DNA from: Clostridia bacterium
GTDB taxonomy: Bacteria; Bacillota; Clostridia; Oscillospirales; Acutalibacteraceae
Reading direction: 5' to 3'
NCBI GenBank assembly: GCA_017437165.1
Contig: JAFSBS010000004.1
Coordinates: 1 to 12,178, forward strand
Length of the DNA stretch: 12,178 bases
Under the pieces are notes generated by a model. That model was given only the letters and a program-made list of their open reading frames with translations. It was not told the origin of the DNA and did no database searches. Positions 1 to 7,744 of the stretch are shown here, in pieces. Within the stretch, counting starts at the first letter, position 1. Every line of letters begins with the position of its first letter. A program made the position numbers and the translations under genes.

Positions 1-2
1 AT

Positions 3-836
3 GCAAACGGGAAATATGAAGGTCTTTATCTTAACAGACTTCTGGATGGACTTTATACACCCGGTTCTGTTTTTAAAATAATTACCGCTTCGTGTGCTTA
101 TGAGAATATTCCTGATATTGAAAATTGGGAATATGAGTGCGAGGGTGAAATGTTTATAAATGGTGTAAGAGTAAGTTGCCCGAGGAAACACGGAAAATTG
201 ACTCTTGAAAAAGCTTTCAGTCAATCGTGTAACTGTGCATTCGCTGAAATTTCAAAAAAATTAAGTGCTGTACAACTTACAAATACTGCAAAATCTTTTG
301 GTTTTCAGAGAAATTTTACTTTTGGTAACAGTTTTACAGAAGAAAGCATTATAAATTTAAGTGATGCAAGTGCATCAGATATTGCGTGGGCATCCGTTGG
401 TCAATATACAACACTTATGAATCCTTATCACGCACTTACAATTGCAGGGGCTATAGCGAATAACGGTACTGCAAAACTTCCTTTTGTTGTGAAAAGTTTT
501 GCTTCTCCTTCGGGGCATGTTTTAAAAGAAATGACGGCAGAAGAAGTTGTTTACACAACACCCGAAAATGCGAAAAAACTCAAAGAACTTATGCGTGGGG
601 CAGTCGAGAACAATTATGGTGACTGGAATTTTTCAGGAGTTACAATGTGCGGAAAAACCGGTACTGCAGAAGTGTCTGATACAGAAAAACCACACTCGTG
701 GTTTTTGGGTTTTTCTGAAGATGAAAAATGTCCTTTAGCAGTAGTCGTTGTTGTCGAGAATGGTGGTTGGGGTTCAACCACCGCAATTCCGGTTGCATCA
801 GAAGTTATAAAGGAAGCGAGTAAAGTTATTTCTTAA
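3..836 (+). CDS. Class B penicillin-binding protein, transpeptidase domain (5' end missing)
   Basis: This is the C-terminal part (277 residues visible) of a D,D-transpeptidase that cross-links peptidoglycan outside the membrane. The frame is open from the left edge, so the true start lies upstream. The three hallmark motifs are present in order. The active-site tetrad SVFK sits in the stretch TPGSVFK (Ser at 66-68, Lys at 75-77). The SxN motif reads SCN at 225-233. The KTG box reads KTGTAE (KTG at 654-662). The spacing is normal for the family and the stop at 834-836 gives a usual C-terminus. The membrane anchor and dimerisation domain are outside the window. Similar PBPs in Clostridia often follow an FtsW/RodA-type glycosyltransferase gene, but that cannot be checked here. 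Whether it serves division, elongation or sporulation cannot be decided from this fragment. Confidence 0.93.
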   Translation, partial: ANGKYEGLYLNRLLDGLYTPGSVFKIITASCAYENIPDIENWEYECEGEMFINGVRVSCPRKHGKLTLEKAFSQSCNCAFAEISKKLSAVQLTNTAKSFGFQRNFTFGNSFTEESIINLSDASASDIAWASVGQYTTLMNPYHALTIAGAIANNGTAKLPFVVKSFASPSGHVLKEMTAEEVVYTTPENAKKLKELMRGAVENNYGDWNFSGVTMCGKTGTAEVSDTEKPHSWFLGFSEDEKCPLAVVVVVENGGWGSTTAIPVASEVIKEASKVIS

Positions 837-844
837 AAAGACTT

Positions 845-876
845 TAATTGTTTACTAATTGTAAAATTATTTTTTG
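845..876 (+). terminator. Weak putative terminator after the PBP gene
   Basis: A small stem TTTAC/GTAAA (851-855 with 861-865, loop TAATT) can be extended by TAAT/ATTA across a two-base bulge. It is followed by a run of six T at 870-875. It lies just downstream of the PBP stop and upstream of the next promoter, so a terminator role fits. The stem is AT-rich and weak. Confidence 0.35.
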
Positions 877-889
877 TTCTTTATTTTCA

Positions 890-918
890 TTGACTAAAAT
901 TGTTATTTATTGTAGAAT
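890..918 (+). promoter_or_regulatory. Sigma-A-type promoter of the ABC transporter operon
   Basis: TTGACT at 890-895 and TAGAAT at 913-918 are separated by exactly 17 bases and each differs from consensus at one position. The promoter sits 78 bases before the ATPase start, which leaves a leader of about 70 nt. It makes the transporter operon transcriptionally independent of the PBP gene. Confidence 0.7.
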
Positions 919-921
919 AAA

Positions 922-935
922 GAACAAGTTTGTTC
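922..935 (+). promoter_or_regulatory. Operator-like palindrome at the transcription start
   Basis: GAACAA-GT-TTGTTC is a 14-base palindrome with perfect six-base arms. It begins three bases after the -10 box, where a bound repressor would block RNA polymerase. The nearby TetR-family regulator (gene at 5417-6046) is a candidate ligand, but no copy of this palindrome was seen in front of that regulator's own gene. The assignment is inference. Confidence 0.4.
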
Positions 936-954
936 AATTGGTTTTCAGTTGAGC
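932..954 (+). promoter_or_regulatory. Leader hairpin upstream of the ABC transporter genes
   Basis: In the RNA, 932-940 pairs with 946-954 over nine consecutive base pairs, two of them G-U, closing a five-base loop GUUUU. It lies in the 5' leader between promoter and ribosome site. It is not followed by a T-run, so it is not a standard terminator. It overlaps the last four bases of the 922-935 palindrome. It could stabilise the 5' end or be a protein or RNA contact site. Confidence 0.35.
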
Positions 955-995
955 AAGTAATATAAATTATTTAGTGTATCGAAAGGCTGAATTAA

Positions 996-1697
996 ATGAG
1001 TTTTATAGAATTTGAGTCTGTTTACAAAACCTACAAAATGGGTGAAGTTACAATAAATGCTGCAGACGGAGTTACTTTTAATATTGAACAAGGTGAGTTC
1101 TGTATTATTTTAGGTGCTTCCGGTGCCGGTAAAACGACTATTCTTAATATTTTAGGCGGTATGGACGATTGCGATGATGGTAAAGTTCGTGTCGGCGGTG
1201 AATTGATTAACGAATATGACAACAAAAGTCTTATAGAATACAGAAGATTTGATGTTGGTTTTGTGTTCCAGTTTTACAATCTTGTGCCTAACCTTACTGC
1301 ACTTGAAAATGTTGAACTTGCAACACAGATAGGCGAAAAGGCTCTTAACCCTGTTAAAGTGCTTGAAAGAGTTGGTCTCGGTGAAAGACTTGACAACTTC
1401 CCTGCACAACTTTCAGGTGGTGAGCAGCAGCGTGTTTCTATTGCAAGAGCGCTTGCAAAAAACCCTAAAATACTTCTTTGTGACGAGCCTACCGGTGCGC
1501 TCGACTACAATACCGGTAAACAAATATTAAAATTGTTACAGGATACAAGTCGCGAGTCAGGTATGACAATCGTTGTTATTACCCATAACTCTGCACTTGC
1601 TCCTATGGCAGACAGAATTATAACAGTAAAAAGTGGACGTGTTGTAAAAAATGAAGTCAACGAAAATCCGGTTTCTGTTCAGGATATAGATTGGTAA
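996..1697 (+). CDS. ABC transporter ATP-binding protein (MacB/LolD type)
   Basis: This 233-residue ATPase powers the FtsX-type permease encoded 43 bases downstream. It is cytoplasmic and has no membrane segments. All nucleotide-binding elements are intact: Walker [10 protein letters not shown] (residues 40-48), Q-loop Gln92 in FVFQFYNL, signature LSGGEQQR (139-146), Walker B ILLCDE (159-164) followed by PTGALD, and the switch His197 in ITHN. The PTGALD and FQFYNL wording is typical of the MacB/LolD/YknY group, which act as mechanotransmitters or exporters rather than importers. The start is supported by GAAAGG at 981-986. The two genes form one operon behind the promoter at 890-918. The transported or remodelled substrate cannot be read from the sequence. 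Confidence 0.95.
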   Translation: MSFIEFESVYKTYKMGEVTINAADGVTFNIEQGEFCIILGASGAGKTTILNILGGMDDCDDGKVRVGGELINEYDNKSLIEYRRFDVGFVFQFYNLVPNLTALENVELATQIGEKALNPVKVLERVGLGERLDNFPAQLSGGEQQRVSIARALAKNPKILLCDEPTGALDYNTGKQILKLLQDTSRESGMTIVVITHNSALAPMADRIITVKSGRVVKNEVNENPVSVQDIDW

Positions 1698-1740
1698 GAA
1701 CTATTGATTTTAACTTGATGTGAGAAAGGATTTTTGAAAG

Positions 1741-4700
1741 ATGACAAGAGCGTATGCTATTGATACGGTCCGTTCGATAAAAAAGACTATAAGCAGATTT
1801 ATTTCTATTGTGGTAATTGTTGCTTTGGGTTCGGGTCTTTTTGTTGGTCTTAATTCCGTATCTACTGATATGACTGAGTCTGCAGATTATTATTACAAAA
1901 CCAATAATCTTATGGATTTGCGATTGCAGTCATTTATAGGACTTTATGAAGAGGATTTAGAAAGAGTCCGTGTGATTGATGGAGTGAAATCTGTTCAGGG
2001 AATGAAATTCGTTGACGGATTTGTTCAGGTGCCTTCAGCAGAAAAAAACGATGAATTTGAGGGCATAGTTGATATTGACGGTTCAGAACTTACAGTACGT
2101 GTGTATGGTTTTGATGTTAATCAGGCAAATGCATTTACTGATGGTGGTATTGATGATGAAAATTACATAAACCGTCTTAAATTGGTTGAAGGTCGTTACC
2201 CACAAAATGCAGGTGAATGTGTTGTTACCTGTAGTGCGCTTACAACTCCTGAACAGTTTAAAATCGGTAATAAAATTAAAGTTACGGGTGATGGGGAAGA
2301 AATCTCTTATTATCTGAAAGGTAATGAATTTGAGATTGTCGGAATTGTTCTCTCACCTTATTGGGTTTCGTTTGAACGTGGTGCTTCTACAGCCGGTAGC
2401 GGTAAACTTGGTGACTTTGTCTATGTTCCGAATGAAGCTTTTCAGGAAAGAATAGATTATTACAGTGAAGCATATATAACACTCAAAAATACAGAGAATT
2501 TAGTTGCTTATACAGATGATTACAATGAATATGTTGAAGAAATTCAAAATTCAATTCTTTTGGCATCAGATTCAATTGTGAAAGACAGAGCGGCATCATT
2601 AGGTGTAGGTCTTCCACAGAAACTTATAAGTGCTAAAAATCAGATTGCACAGGCAGAAGCAGGTATTAACTCGCAATTACAAGGTGCAAGAGATGAAATT
2701 GCGAAATATAGAGAACTTGAAAAGACGGGTGAAGAAAAACTTGCGGCTGCACAGGCAGAACTCCAGGAAAAGTATAATGCGGCACAGTCACAACTCGAGT
2801 CGGGGAGTGACCAGTATTTAGCGGCGGTTAATGAGTATAACTCGAAAATTACCATTGTTGCTGAAAAAAGAGCAGAACATACTGCAAAAACAAATGAGTA
2901 TAATCTTAATAAAGCGAATGCTGATAGTGCTAAAGAAAAACTTAATACTGCCAATAATGAGCTTTTAAGTGCAAAACTTAAAATTGAAACTACTGAAGCG
3001 TTAATTGGCAGTACACAGTCAACACTTGATACTATAAAAAATAATCAGAATGTTTCTCAGGAAGATCTCGACCTTGATAAAATGGCAGAACGACTTGAGC
3101 AAACAAACCCTGAACTTGCAAAGATTTTATTCTCTGCATCTAACTTAACAGGTCAGGGTATGGCGGCTGACGTTGTTGTTGAAACGGAAGCGCTACTTGA
3201 GCAATATAATTCAGAACTCGTTGTAGCAGAAGCAGAGTACGCTAAAGGTAAGGCTGCGTATGATGAAAAATACGCTGAATGGTATGACGCAGACCAACAA
3301 TTAAAAAACGCAAAAACACAACTTGATAATGCTAATGCTCAATTAGAACAGGCAGAATCACAATTGGCACAATTCAAAGACCAGATTCAGTCAAGTGGTT
3401 TTGACCTTCAGTTTGGTTCTTTAAAAGCACAGACTGAATATACTAATGCGCAGACACAAATCACTTATCAGACAATGCAACTTCAGAATATTCAGCAGAT
3501 TTTAGAAAATGCTGAAAAGAAATTAGAAGAAGCAGAAGCAGAAGCAAATGCTAAATTGGGTATTGTAAAAACTGAATATACAAAAGGTATTGCATTACTC
3601 GAAACAATCAATAATGGGGCATCGTGGTCGGTTTATGACCGTGGTGATTCACCGGGTTATACGGGCTATGGTGAAGCGGCAGAGAATATGCAGAGACTTG
3701 CGTATATTTTCCCGACATTCTTCTTTATAGTTTCAACGCTTGTATGTCTTACAACAATGTCAAGATTGGTTGAAGAACAAAGAACTCAACTCGGTACTAT
3801 GAAAGCATTGGGTTATGAAGATAAAACAATCATCAGTAAATATCTTGTTTATGCCGCATCTGCAAGTACAGTAGGTAGCGTAATTGGTATAGCTGCAGGT
3901 TTTTCAGGTCTTCCTTATGCAATCTTTACCGCTTGGGGTATTATGTATGAAATACCGGAACTGAAAATCAAATTCCTTTTCGGTTATATTCTTTTAGGTC
4001 TTGTGATTTCAGTAGGTCTTACAACTTTTGCGGCATATCTTTCATGTCACAAAGAACTTAAAACACCTGCTTCAATTCTTATGCGACCAAAACCACCTAA
4101 AGATGGTAAACGTGTTTATCTTGAGAATTTTACAGGTATATGGTCAAAACTCAACTTTACATCAAAAGTTACTGTAAGAAATCTTTTCAGAAACAAAAAG
4201 CGTTTTGCTGTTACTGTTATTGGTATTGCAGGTTGTACCGCACTTATGTTGGCAGCTTTTGGTCTTCAGAATGCTATTGGTACAGTTATTACTAACCAAT
4301 ACGGCGTAGATGGTGTGGCTCAGTATGATTTGCAGGTTGTTTTAAAAGATACAAAAGAAGACTACACACCTAACAGTGAAACTGTGAAAAGTATTACAGA
4401 ACTTCAGGGTGTAGAAACTTCTATGCTTGGTTACTTGAAAGTTTGTGAAGGTTATTCTGACAGAAGTGACAAGGTTATGGAGGTTGATGTTTTAGTACCT
4501 CAGGCACCCGGTATGCTCAAAGAATTTATAAATATGAAAGATGGACACAAAGATGTTCCGTTTACAGATGAAGGTGCGGTTATAACAAGAAAGTTTGCAG
4601 ATAAAACCAAAACAAAAATTGGTGATACAATAAAACTTTCGTGGACAGAAGGTTCTAAAAAGGTTGAATATCAGGTGAATGTTACGGGTATTTCTGATAA

Positions 4701-5316
4701 CTATACATTCCACTACGTGTATCTTACACCCGGTACTTATTACAGAATGACAAATACTGTACCTGATTACAACTACTTGTTCTGTTCTATTACAGATGGA
4801 ATGACCGTTGAACAAAAAGCAGCACTTGAATCACAGATTGGAGAAATTAAAGGTGTCAACGGTACAGTTTACACAACTGTTGTTATTGATAACTTCAATA
4901 ACATAATCGATGTTCTTACAATTGTTACACTCATTCTTATATTTGCAGCAATTGTACTTGCGTTTGTTGTCCTTTATAACCTTAACAATATAAATATAAA
5001 TGAGCGAATAAAAGAACTTGCGACCCTGAAAGTTTTAGGCTTCTATGATGATGAGGTTTCGGCTTATATTTACCGTGAAAATGTAATACTTACATTCTTT
5101 GGTATTATAATCGGTCTTATTGCGGGTATCTTCCTTAATCTGGCTGTTGTAGGTGTTGTCGATATTGATACGGTTACATTCAGTACAAATCTTAAATGGT
5201 GGAGTTTCCTGCTTGCCGGTTTCTGTACAGTATTCTTTGCGGTAATAGTAAATCTTATGATGCATAGAAAACTTAAGAAAATCAGTATGGTTGAATCATT
5301 GAAATCAGTTGAATAA
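1741..5316 (+). CDS. FtsX-type ABC transporter permease with long extracellular coiled coil
   Basis: This is a 1191-residue membrane partner of the preceding ATPase. A first membrane segment (residues about 20-40) leads into an external domain (about 45-290). A very long Gln/Glu/Ala-rich coiled coil follows (about 296-625). The first FtsX domain is at about 655-780, with segments near 653-675, 700-730 and 745-768. A second membrane anchor (about 822-845) leads to a second external domain (about 850-1050). The second FtsX domain (about 1054-1185) has three further segments. Each FtsX domain carries the cytoplasmic coupling motif: RTQLGTMKALG near 681-691 and RIKELATLKVLG near 1089-1100. It is one polypeptide holding two half-permeases, so it may work without a second permease gene. 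GAAAGGA at 1724-1730 is the likely ribosome site. Family members export or act mechanically on envelope substrates; the substrate here is unknown. Confidence 0.92.
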   Translation: MTRAYAIDTVRSIKKTISRFISIVVIVALGSGLFVGLNSVSTDMTESADYYYKTNNLMDLRLQSFIGLYEEDLERVRVIDGVKSVQGMKFVDGFVQVPSAEKNDEFEGIVDIDGSELTVRVYGFDVNQANAFTDGGIDDENYINRLKLVEGRYPQNAGECVVTCSALTTPEQFKIGNKIKVTGDGEEISYYLKGNEFEIVGIVLSPYWVSFERGASTAGSGKLGDFVYVPNEAFQERIDYYSEAYITLKNTENLVAYTDDYNEYVEEIQNSILLASDSIVKDRAASLGVGLPQKLISAKNQIAQAEAGINSQLQGARDEIAKYRELEKTGEEKLAAAQAELQEKYNAAQSQLESGSDQYLAAVNEYNSKITIVAEKRAEHTAKTNEYNLNKANADSAKEKLNTANNELLSAKLKIETTEALIGSTQSTLDTIKNNQNVSQEDLDLDKMAERLEQTNPELAKILFSASNLTGQGMAADVVVETEALLEQYNSELVVAEAEYAKGKAAYDEKYAEWYDADQQLKNAKTQLDNANAQLEQAESQLAQFKDQIQSSGFDLQFGSLKAQTEYTNAQTQITYQTMQLQNIQQILENAEKKLEEAEAEANAKLGIVKTEYTKGIALLETINNGASWSVYDRGDSPGYTGYGEAAENMQRLAYIFPTFFFIVSTLVCLTTMSRLVEEQRTQLGTMKALGYEDKTIISKYLVYAASASTVGSVIGIAAGFSGLPYAIFTAWGIMYEIPELKIKFLFGYILLGLVISVGLTTFAAYLSCHKELKTPASILMRPKPPKDGKRVYLENFTGIWSKLNFTSKVTVRNLFRNKKRFAVTVIGIAGCTALMLAAFGLQNAIGTVITNQYGVDGVAQYDLQVVLKDTKEDYTPNSETVKSITELQGVETSMLGYLKVCEGYSDRSDKVMEVDVLVPQAPGMLKEFINMKDGHKDVPFTDEGAVITRKFADKTKTKIGDTIKLSWTEGSKKVEYQVNVTGISDNYTFHYVYLTPGTYYRMTNTVPDYNYLFCSITDGMTVEQKAALESQIGEIKGVNGTVYTTVVIDNFNNIIDVLTIVTLILIFAAIVLAFVVLYNLNNININERIKELATLKVLGFYDDEVSAYIYRENVILTFFGIIIGLIAGIFLNLAVVGVVDIDTVTFSTNLKWWSFLLAGFCTVFFAVIVNLMMHRKLKKISMVESLKSVE

Positions 5317-5325
5317 AATTAAATG

Positions 5326-5363
5326 CGAAGTCACCAAAGAAACGAAATTCTTTGGTGACTTCG
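5326..5363. terminator. Perfect 16-bp hairpin between convergent genes (terminator, best for the - strand)
   Basis: Bases 5326-5341 are the exact reverse complement of 5348-5363, closing a six-base loop (ACGAAA). Read on the minus strand, the stem is followed by a T-rich stretch (CATTTAATTTTATT), which suits termination of the TetR gene transcript. On the plus strand the following bases are TGAAATTT, a poorer T-run. It begins 10 bases after the permease stop. Confidence 0.65.
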
Positions 5364-5371
5364 TGAAATTT

Positions 5372-5413
5372 AACGCTGTATTTAATTTCTCAAAATTAAA
5401 TACAGCGTTTTTA
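5372..5413 (+). terminator. Perfect 17-bp hairpin with T-run, terminator of the ABC transporter operon
   Basis: Bases 5372-5388 are the exact reverse complement of 5393-5409, closing a four-base loop (CTCA). The right arm ends in GCG and runs into five T (5408-5412), as in an intrinsic terminator for plus-strand transcription. It lies only a few bases from the end of the convergent TetR gene, so it also insulates that gene from transporter transcription. Confidence 0.75.
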
Positions 5414-5416
5414 GGT

Positions 5417-6046
5417 TTATTCATCAACTTTTGTATATGTGGAAAATTTATTTTTTGCAAAAAGTGAACCATTGATGTACATTTCTGCAATAAACTCTGC
5501 CATAATACTTGGAGGAATTGTCATTCCGTCATCCATCCAGTCAACAACTGTACCTGTAAGTGCATTGAGAGCGAAATTTAAAATAAATCTTCTTGGGTCT
5601 TCGTGTGTGTATTGCTCTTTTGCAACCGGTACGTTTTTAGCAAGCAATTTTTTGATTTTTGTAAGAACTTTATTATTAGTGTATTCGCGTGTTATAACAA
5701 AACGTGCAATTGCAGTGTTTTGTTTACAGAACGTAAGAATGTTTTCAACATATTTTACAAATGCTTCCGGTGTATCAGCACAATCTTCCGCACCCTGTAA
5801 TACATCTTCGAATAATTCGTAAGCTTCATTTTGAATCTGGTTTAACATATCAAATATATCGGTGTAGTAGAAATAGAAAGTCGCACGGTTAATATCAGCA
5901 ACTTCTGTTAATTCTGTAACGGTGATTTCATTTATTGATTTTTCCTGCAAAAGAGCAAAGAGAGAATCTCTTAAGAGTTTCTTTGTTCTTTTTACTCTTC
6001 TGTCGTTAGCGTTTACTTTAGATAAACGTTCATCGTTGTTTGACAT
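5417..6046 (-). CDS. TetR/AcrR-family transcriptional regulator
   Basis: This 209-residue regulator has an N-terminal DNA-binding domain. The recognition part reads ITVTELTEVADINRATFYFY (residues 41-60), which matches the TetR helix-turn-helix pattern with the conserved TFY..Y. The C-terminal two thirds is helical and variable, as expected for the ligand-binding and dimer domain. The start at 6046 is preferred over the in-frame ATG at 6061 because GAGGAGT (6053-6059 on the complement) sits six bases before it, inside the longer reading. The gene is convergent with the ABC transporter and divergent from the oxidoreductase operon. Either could be its target: exporter genes commonly sit beside such regulators, and the divergent layout favours the oxidoreductases. 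The ligand is unknown. Confidence 0.92.
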   Translation of the reverse strand: MSNNDERLSKVNANDRRVKRTKKLLRDSLFALLQEKSINEITVTELTEVADINRATFYFYYTDIFDMLNQIQNEAYELFEDVLQGAEDCADTPEAFVKYVENILTFCKQNTAIARFVITREYTNNKVLTKIKKLLAKNVPVAKEQYTHEDPRRFILNFALNALTGTVVDWMDDGMTIPPSIMAEFIAEMYINGSLFAKNKFSTYTKVDE

Positions 6047-6089
6047 ATTTTTACTCCTCAAGATAACAGAAATGTTTTAGTTTTTAATC

Positions 6090-6118
6090 ATTTTAGCATA
6101 AATTTGTTGGATATTCAA
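6090..6118 (-). promoter_or_regulatory. Promoter of the TetR-family gene
   Basis: On the minus strand, TTGAAT (6113-6118) and TAAAAT (6090-6095) are spaced by 17 bases. A TG lies one base before the -10 box (TGCTAAAAT), which makes it an extended -10 promoter. It leaves a short leader ending in the GAGGAG ribosome site. Confidence 0.6.
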
Positions 6119-6224
6119 GAGAAAATGCATAAATTGTTTAAAAACTTCAAAATTCTTAATTTTAATTTTTAAAAAATACAGTAAGAAATGAGAAAATATT
6201 ACATATATTACATTTTTTAAATAC

Positions 6225-6253
6225 TTGATTTTTAGACATATAATTGATATAAT
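6225..6253 (+). promoter_or_regulatory. Promoter of the GlpA-like oxidoreductase operon
   Basis: TTGATT (6225-6230) and a perfect TATAAT (6248-6253) are separated by 17 bases, with an extended TG (TGATATAAT). The leader to the start codon is about 40 nt and carries a good GAAGGAG ribosome site at 6284-6290, eight bases from the ATG. The 251 bases between the TetR start and this operon (6047-6298) are extremely AT-rich. Apart from the two divergent promoters and ribosome sites I see no gene and no convincing palindromic operator there. Confidence 0.7.
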
Positions 6254-6298
6254 AAAATGGTTAAAATATGTCATAAAATTCTTGAAGGAGTTGTTTAA

Positions 6299-7732
6299 AT
6301 GAAATACGATGTAGCCGTTATCGGCGCTGGTGTTGTAGGTTCACTTATTACAAGAGAACTTTCAAAATACAACATTGGGGTTGCATTGTTAGAAAGAGCA
6401 AACGATTGTGCTATGGGTGCAACAAAGGCAAACAGTGCAATTGTTCACGCAGGTTTTGATGCTAAACCGGGTTCATTAAAAGCAAAACTTAATGTTCGCG
6501 GTGTTGAACTTATGAAAGTGGCATGTGAAGAACTTAATGTTCCTCTTAAAAATATCGGGGCTTATGTTGTTGCTTTTTCTGAAGAAGAGATTCCTCATTT
6601 ACAGGAACTTCTTGAAAGAGGGGAAGAAAACGGTGTTCCCGGTCTCGAAATAGTTTACAGAGATGAACTTGTAAAAAGAGAACCTAATATTGGCGAAAAG
6701 GCAGTTGCTGCACTTTATGCACCTACATCTTCAATAGTTTGTCCTTACGAATTAACTATTGCGGGTCTCGAGAATGCTGTTACAAATGGTGCGGAATTTT
6801 TAAGAAATTGCGAAGTTAAAGAAATCAGACAGAATGGGGACGGTTTTGTACTCATAACAACACGTGGTGAAATAGAAGCAGATGTTGTTATAAATGCGGC
6901 GGGTGTCCATTCAGGTAAAGTAGCAGAAATGATTGGTGACACTTCAATTGAAATAAAACCAAGACGTGGGGACTACTATCTTCTTGATAAATCACAGGGT
7001 GCATTAGCATTCAGTACAATTTTCCAATGCCCTACAAAAATGGGTAAAGGTGTTCTTGTTTCTCCTACAGTTGATGGTAACTTAATTGTTGGCCCATCTG
7101 CTATTGAACACGATGACGGTGACAATGTAGAAACAACTGCGGAAGGTCTCGAATCAGTTTATAATTCTGCTATAAAGAGTATTCCTGCAGTTTCTTTGAG
7201 AAATGCAATCACATCATTCAGCGGTAATCGCGCTCACTGTACAGCCGATGACTTTATTATCGGTTCATCTGAAAAAAATAAGAAATTTATAAATGTTGCA
7301 GGTATTGAGTCTCCCGGCCTTTCTTCTGCACCTGCTATTGCAGAAATGGTTGCAGGTATTGTCACAGAACTTATTCCCGGTATTCAGAAAAAATCAGTGT
7401 TCAATCCAAACAGACCCGCACCGGTGCGTTTCAGGGAAATGACATCAACACAAAGAGCAAAACTTGTTGAAAAAAATAAGGCTTACGGCAGAATCATCTG
7501 TCGTTGCGAAACAATCACAGAAGGCGAAATTATTGACGCAATTCACGCGCCTGCAGGTGCAAGAGATGTTGACGGTGTCAAGAGAAGAACAAGAGCAGGT
7601 ATGGGTAGATGTCAAGGCGGTTTCTGCGGTAGTAAAGTTGTTGAAATCTTAGCAAGAGAATTAAATGTTCCTGTTAATACAATAACGAAATTCGGCGGTA
7701 AATCTGATATTATGTACGATAAAACGAAGTGA
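6299..7732 (+). CDS. GlpA-like FAD-dependent oxidoreductase with C-terminal BFD-type [2Fe-2S] domain
   Basis: This 477-residue flavoprotein begins directly with the FAD-binding Rossmann motif (VIGAGVVGS, residues 7-15). The DAO/GlpA-type substrate domain follows, to about residue 370. A C-terminal BFD-like domain (about 398-465) holds four cysteines: Cys401, Cys403, Cys438 and Cys443 (CRCE near its start and GRCQGGFCG near its end). This CxC-x34-C-x4-C layout is known in this domain type to bind a [2Fe-2S] cluster. The arrangement matches the anaerobic glycerol-3-phosphate dehydrogenase A family, which oxidises glycerol-3-phosphate to dihydroxyacetone phosphate. 2-hydroxyacid oxidases such as LhgO share the DAO fold, so the substrate is not proven. 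It is the first gene of a three-gene operon whose other members are its usual partners. No glycerol kinase or facilitator is in the window. Confidence 0.9.
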   Translation: MKYDVAVIGAGVVGSLITRELSKYNIGVALLERANDCAMGATKANSAIVHAGFDAKPGSLKAKLNVRGVELMKVACEELNVPLKNIGAYVVAFSEEEIPHLQELLERGEENGVPGLEIVYRDELVKREPNIGEKAVAALYAPTSSIVCPYELTIAGLENAVTNGAEFLRNCEVKEIRQNGDGFVLITTRGEIEADVVINAAGVHSGKVAEMIGDTSIEIKPRRGDYYLLDKSQGALAFSTIFQCPTKMGKGVLVSPTVDGNLIVGPSAIEHDDGDNVETTAEGLESVYNSAIKSIPAVSLRNAITSFSGNRAHCTADDFIIGSSEKNKKFINVAGIESPGLSSAPAIAEMVAGIVTELIPGIQKKSVFNPNRPAPVRFREMTSTQRAKLVEKNKAYGRIICRCETITEGEIIDAIHAPAGARDVDGVKRRTRAGMGRCQGGFCGSKVVEILARELNVPVNTITKFGGKSDIMYDKTK

Positions 7733-7744
7733 GGTGGCAGGAAG

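Noticed and set aside
1..81. ATG at the first base of the window as a gene start
   Set aside because: That frame meets a stop at 79-81, while the next-but-one frame carries the PBP active-site motif TPGSVFK and continues to 836. The ATG is a coincidence of the window edge.
150..836. PBP gene starting at the ATG at 150
   Set aside because: The catalytic Ser and Lys (66-68, 75-77) lie upstream in the same open frame, so the real start is left of the window.
2640..2954. Minus-strand reading frame opposite the permease coiled coil
   Set aside because: Its Ser/Ala/Leu-rich make-up is what the complement of a Gln/Glu/Ala coiled-coil coding sequence gives.
5417..6061. Longer TetR-family protein starting at 6061
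   Set aside because: The GAGGAG ribosome site would fall inside the longer coding sequence; the ATG at 6046 is correctly spaced from it.
6077..6274. Minus-strand reading frame of 65 codons between the TetR gene and the oxidoreductase operon
   Set aside because: It is low-complexity Ile/Phe/Lys/Asn-rich sequence from very AT-rich DNA and overlaps both divergent promoters; no ribosome site was seen.
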